Source: an uncultured Collinsella sp. (GTDB taxonomy: Bacteria > Actinomycetota > Coriobacteriia > Coriobacteriales > Coriobacteriaceae). From it: a stretch of 8,090 nucleotides of DNA. The position numbers and the translations under genes are program-made. Where the stretch lies: the NCBI GenBank assembly GCA_902491055.1, contig CABUGI010000084.1, positions 1 to 8,090 on the forward strand, given 5' to 3'. Of the stretch, positions 6,093 to 8,090 are shown in pieces. Each line of letters begins with the position of its first letter. Positions within the stretch are counted from its first letter, which is position 1. Below the pieces are notes generated by a model, which was given only the letters and a program-made list of their open reading frames with translations, had not been told where the DNA came from and made no database searches.

Positions 6093-6974
6093 TTACTGGT
6101 CAGTCGGCTTGGCGACGCCGGACTCATCGGACCAGAGCTCGACACCCTTGTTCTTAAGGTAGTTGTCGGCATAGGCGCGACGGCCGCCGGGCTTGGCGGT
6201 GAGGTCGCCCATCATGTTGGAGAAGCCGCCGTCGACCTTGATGGCGTCGCCGGTGGTAAAGTCCGAGCGCTTGGACGCCAGGAACATGACGGCGTTGGCG
6301 ATATCGCTGACCTCGCCGATGCGGCGCGTGGCGATCAGACGGCTGCGGCTCTTTTCGACCTCGGGGTCGGCGTAGAAGTTGGCCGACATCGGGGTCTTAA
6401 CGAAGCAGGGCTCGACGCAGTTGGAGCGCACGCCGTAGGGGCCCCACTCGGCGGCGAGCATCTTGGACATCATGTTGACGCCGGCCTTGGTGGAGCTGTA
6501 CACGCCCGAGAACGTCTCGGGGGAGTGGCTGGCGACGGTCGAGATGTGCACCAGGCGACCCTGGCCGGCCTTGATCATCTCGCGACCAAAGCGCTGCGAG
6601 GTGATGAAGTAACCGGTGAGGTTGACGTTGAGCACCTGCTCCCAGTCGCTCAGCGGCAGGTCCTCCATGGCGGCGAAGCGCAGGATGCCGGCGGTGTTGA
6701 CGAGGACGTCGACGCGGCCGAAGTTGGCGATGGTGGCGTCGACGGCGGCCTGAACCTCGGCCTCGTCGGTGGCGTTCATCTTGTAACCCTCGGCGTGGAT
6801 GCCAAACTCGGCGGCGAGGTCGGCGGCTGCGGCCTTGACCTTTTCCTCGTCCAGATCGAGCAGGACGACGCTGGCCCCGTTGCGGGCGAACTCGCGGCAA
6901 ATCTCGACGCCCATACCGCCGAGTGCGCCGGTCACGGCGCAGACATCGCCCTCGAGCTTAAGCCAGTTGCTCAT
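6093..6974 (-). CDS. SDR-family NAD-dependent dehydrogenase
   Basis: This is a 293-residue classical short-chain dehydrogenase/reductase, cytoplasmic, oxidising or reducing a hydroxyl or ketone. The cofactor motif is TGALGGMG (15-22). D40 at the end of the second strand predicts NAD(H) rather than NADP(H). NTAG is at 93-96, the structural/catalytic Asn is N118 in NVNL, and the catalytic pair YSSTK gives Y159 and K163. Thirteen residues before the Tyr, where the catalytic Ser normally sits, there is T146 (HISTVAS). Classical SDRs end near residue 250 after DGG; this one has an extra tail of about 40 residues. The N-terminal NWLKLEG resembles sorbitol-6-phosphate-type SDRs, a weak hint of a polyol or sugar substrate. 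AAGGGA (6982-6987) lies 7 nt before the ATG. It is the first gene of the operon, divergent from the LysR gene. Hydroxysteroid activity cannot be excluded. Confidence 0.93.
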   Translation of the reverse strand: MSNWLKLEGDVCAVTGALGGMGVEICREFARNGASVVLLDLDEEKVKAAAADLAAEFGIHAEGYKMNATDEAEVQAAVDATIANFGRVDVLVNTAGILRFAAMEDLPLSDWEQVLNVNLTGYFITSQRFGREMIKAGQGRLVHISTVASHSPETFSGVYSSTKAGVNMMSKMLAAEWGPYGVRSNCVEPCFVKTPMSANFYADPEVEKSRSRLIATRRIGEVSDIANAVMFLASKRSDFTTGDAIKVDGGFSNMMGDLTAKPGGRRAYADNYLKNKGVELWSDESGVAKPTDQ

Positions 6975-7043
6975 AGGAACTTCCCTTCTTGTGCCTCCCG
7001 GTGGGCCGTTCCCATTAATCGACCCACGTGGTTTTCGCAGGTT

Positions 7044-7072
7044 ATCGTATGCTTTGCATTTGCGCAGGTGAA
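7044..7072 (-). promoter_or_regulatory. Candidate promoter of the SDR-MFS-Gfo/Idh operon
   Basis: On the - strand, TTCACC (7067-7072) and TACGAT (7044-7049) each match four of six bases of the sigma-70 -35 and -10 boxes, with a 17-bp spacer. It would give a leader of roughly 60 nt before the SDR start. A CGCAGGT copy overlaps the -35 box (7063-7069), and another lies just after the -10 (7036-7042). Confidence 0.4.
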
Positions 7073-7081
7073 TTGCATATT

Positions 7082-7090
7082 TGTTAGAAT
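7082..7090 (+). promoter_or_regulatory. Candidate extended -10 promoter of the LysR gene
   Basis: TGTTAGAAT (7082-7090) matches the extended -10 pattern TGnTAnnnT and five of six bases of TATAAT. No good -35 is seen; TTGCGC at 7060-7065 is weak and 19 bp away. A start near 7097 would fall next to the CGCAGGT copy at 7100-7106 and leave a leader of about 115 nt before the coding start. Confidence 0.4.
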
Positions 7091-7199
7091 GGCGTTAACC
7101 GCAGGTTTACACTGTGCGATGCAGTTTATGCTTAACTGAGCGCGTGACCTGCGAAAACAACCCCTCCCTGTGGCACCATGTGGCCACGGGCGCGAAAAC

Positions 7200-7204
7200 G
7201 GGAG
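7200..7204 (+). promoter_or_regulatory. Ribosome binding site deciding the LysR start
   Basis: GGGAG, 6 nt before the GTG at 7211. The in-frame ATG at 7178 has no purine-rich sequence upstream (CCTCCCTGTGGCACC), so the GTG is the better start. Confidence 0.65.
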
Positions 7205-7210
7205 ATTGAC

Positions 7211-8089
7211 GTGTACGATCGACGACTTAAGGCCATATCGGCCGCCGCGGAGCTGGGAAGCTTTTCGCGTGCAGCGGCAAAATTGCGCGTGTCGACCCCG
7301 GCGCTCGTCAAGCAGGTGTCGGGCTTCGAGGCCGAGTTCGGTATCACGCTGTTTGAACGCTCGCACTCGGGCGCCAAGGTGACGCCGGCCGGCGCTCTGC
7401 TGGTGGACGACGCGCGCTCGATCATGCGGCAGTCCGAGGACGCGCTGCGCCGTGCCCGACGCGCCGCGGGCGATGGCGGTGCCGTGCGCCTGGGCGTGTC
7501 GATGATGTGCCCGGGGCGCCAAACGCTGTCGATGTGGTCGGGCATTCACGATCTGGAACCGTCGCTGCGATTTGAGATCGTGCCGGTAAGCGACCTCTAC
7601 GATGAGCGCGAGACCGTCATGCGCAGCTTGGGCCGCGAGGTCGATGTGGTGCAGTCGAGTTTTTCTACCCCACGCTGGGGTGATGCCTGCCAAAGGCTCC
7701 GCATTGTCAACGTGCCGTTTTATATCGACCTGCCGCGCACAAGCCCGCTGGCGCGCAAGAGTCGCATTACGGTCGCCGACCTGGAGGGCATGCGTCTGCG
7801 CGTACTGCGCCACGGCAACGACGCCATGGACAGCCTACGCATCGACCTTTTGGCCGACGGCGGCGTGGACGTGATCGACGTGGACAGCTTTGACTTTGCG
7901 CTCTTTAACGAAGCCGAGGAAAAGGGCGACGCGGTGCTCACCTGCGGCGCATGGTCGGGGGTGCACCCTGCCTTTGTGGGCGTGCCGTTCCTATGCGGCC
8001 GCGAGGTGCCGGTCTTTTTGCACTATCCGCTCGAGCCCACCCTCCAAGTCCAAAAATTCGTCAACGCCATGGCACAACTTCTCAAATAG
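7211..8089 (+). CDS. LysR-family transcriptional regulator
   Basis: From the GTG start this is 292 residues, normal for LysR proteins (about 290-310). The N-terminal winged helix-turn-helix occupies about 1-60, with LGSFSRAAAKLRVSTPALVK (15-34) as the recognition unit and FGITLFERSHSGAKVTPAG (43-61) as the wing. A linker helix follows at about 62-88. The effector-binding domain starts at AVRLGVSM (91-98) and runs to the end. An ATG at 7178 would add 11 residues (MWPRARKREID) ahead of the usual LysR N-terminus and lacks a ribosome site. It acts in the cytoplasm as a ligand-responsive DNA-binding protein, usually a tetramer. Being divergent from the SDR-MFS-Gfo/Idh operon, it probably controls that operon and itself through the CGCAGGT cluster. 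The effector is unknown, perhaps the operon's substrate. The gene is complete, ending one base before the window end. Confidence 0.9.
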   Translation: MYDRRLKAISAAAELGSFSRAAAKLRVSTPALVKQVSGFEAEFGITLFERSHSGAKVTPAGALLVDDARSIMRQSEDALRRARRAAGDGGAVRLGVSMMCPGRQTLSMWSGIHDLEPSLRFEIVPVSDLYDERETVMRSLGREVDVVQSSFSTPRWGDACQRLRIVNVPFYIDLPRTSPLARKSRITVADLEGMRLRVLRHGNDAMDSLRIDLLADGGVDVIDVDSFDFALFNEAEEKGDAVLTCGAWSGVHPAFVGVPFLCGREVPVFLHYPLEPTLQVQKFVNAMAQLLK

Positions 8090-8090
8090 C

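Larger units (their letters stand above)
7031..7158. promoter_or_regulatory. Cluster of CGCAGGT sites, probable operator region
   Basis: CGCAGGT occurs at 7036-7042, 7063-7069 and 7100-7106, and inverted at 7147-7153. The outermost copies extend to a perfect 12-bp inverted repeat, GTTTTCGCAGGT (7031-7042) against its complement at 7147-7158. The third sits in the dyad AACC-GCA-GGTT (7097-7107). The sites surround the candidate promoters of both divergent transcripts, as expected for binding sites of the adjacent LysR protein. The same 7-mer occurs singly elsewhere (379, 2711, 3068, inverted at 3413), so only the clustering is notable. Confidence 0.5.

Noticed and set aside
7049..7059. ATGCTTTGCAT dyad as the main LysR operator
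   Set aside because: It is a short 4-bp-arm palindrome inside the promoter spacer and occurs only once; the repeated CGCAGGT sites are better supported. I could not place a clean T-N11-A motif on it.
4890..7139. Open frame of 749 codons on the + strand across the transporter and SDR genes
   Set aside because: It runs antisense through two convincing genes and into their promoter region. The translation is Gly/Asp/Glu/His-rich without domains, so it is a codon-bias shadow.
7178..7210. LysR start at the upstream ATG
   Set aside because: There is no ribosome site, and it adds residues ahead of the standard LysR N-terminus. The GTG at 7211 follows GGGAG at proper spacing.
6971..7813. Open frame of 280 codons on the - strand opposite the LysR gene
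   Set aside because: It is antisense to a clear LysR protein and covers the divergent promoter region; the translation shows no family features.

Overview
The window looks like chromosomal DNA of a high-GC gut actinomycete of class Coriobacteriia, most likely Collinsella or a close relative. This is an inference from base composition, the protein sequences and the style of the intergenic repeats, not from a search. It holds six complete protein genes. No rRNA, tRNA, CRISPR array or transposase gene was seen.

Left part (1-3249). A transaldolase-family gene on the + strand (18-722) faces tex on the - strand (1102-3249). Their 3' ends are separated by about 380 bp packed with repeat structure. 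First, a hairpin element lies between two copies of the last 19 coding bases of the aldolase gene. Then comes a 215-bp segment bounded by long imperfect inverted repeats, with a strong intrinsic terminator at its centre. Upstream of tex (3250-3659) is a 162-bp segment with 30-bp terminal inverted repeats, then the terminator of the next operon.

Right part (3658-8089). Three - strand genes form a likely operon, transcribed in the order SDR dehydrogenase (6093-6974), MFS transporter of the oxalate/formate-antiporter type (4770-6026), Gfo/Idh/MocA oxidoreductase (3660-4700). It ends at a hairpin with a T-tract near 3553-3587. Both intercistronic gaps (57-69 bp) carry hairpins. A LysR-family regulator gene (7211-8089, +) is divergent from the operon. 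The 236-bp divergent region holds candidate promoters for both directions and four copies of the 7-mer CGCAGGT, three direct and one inverted, placed around those promoters. This is the classic layout of a LysR regulator controlling a neighbouring catabolic operon.

The operon encodes one probable importer and two unrelated NAD-type dehydrogenases, with no kinase, aldolase or dehydratase. The simplest reading is uptake of a small, perhaps anionic, polyhydroxy compound, followed by oxidation and reduction at carbon centres, possibly a redox-neutral epimerisation. The substrate cannot be read from the sequence. The most unusual signals are the duplicated gene end around a hairpin, the two inverted-repeat elements, the CGCAGGT cluster, and atypical active-site residues in both dehydrogenases.
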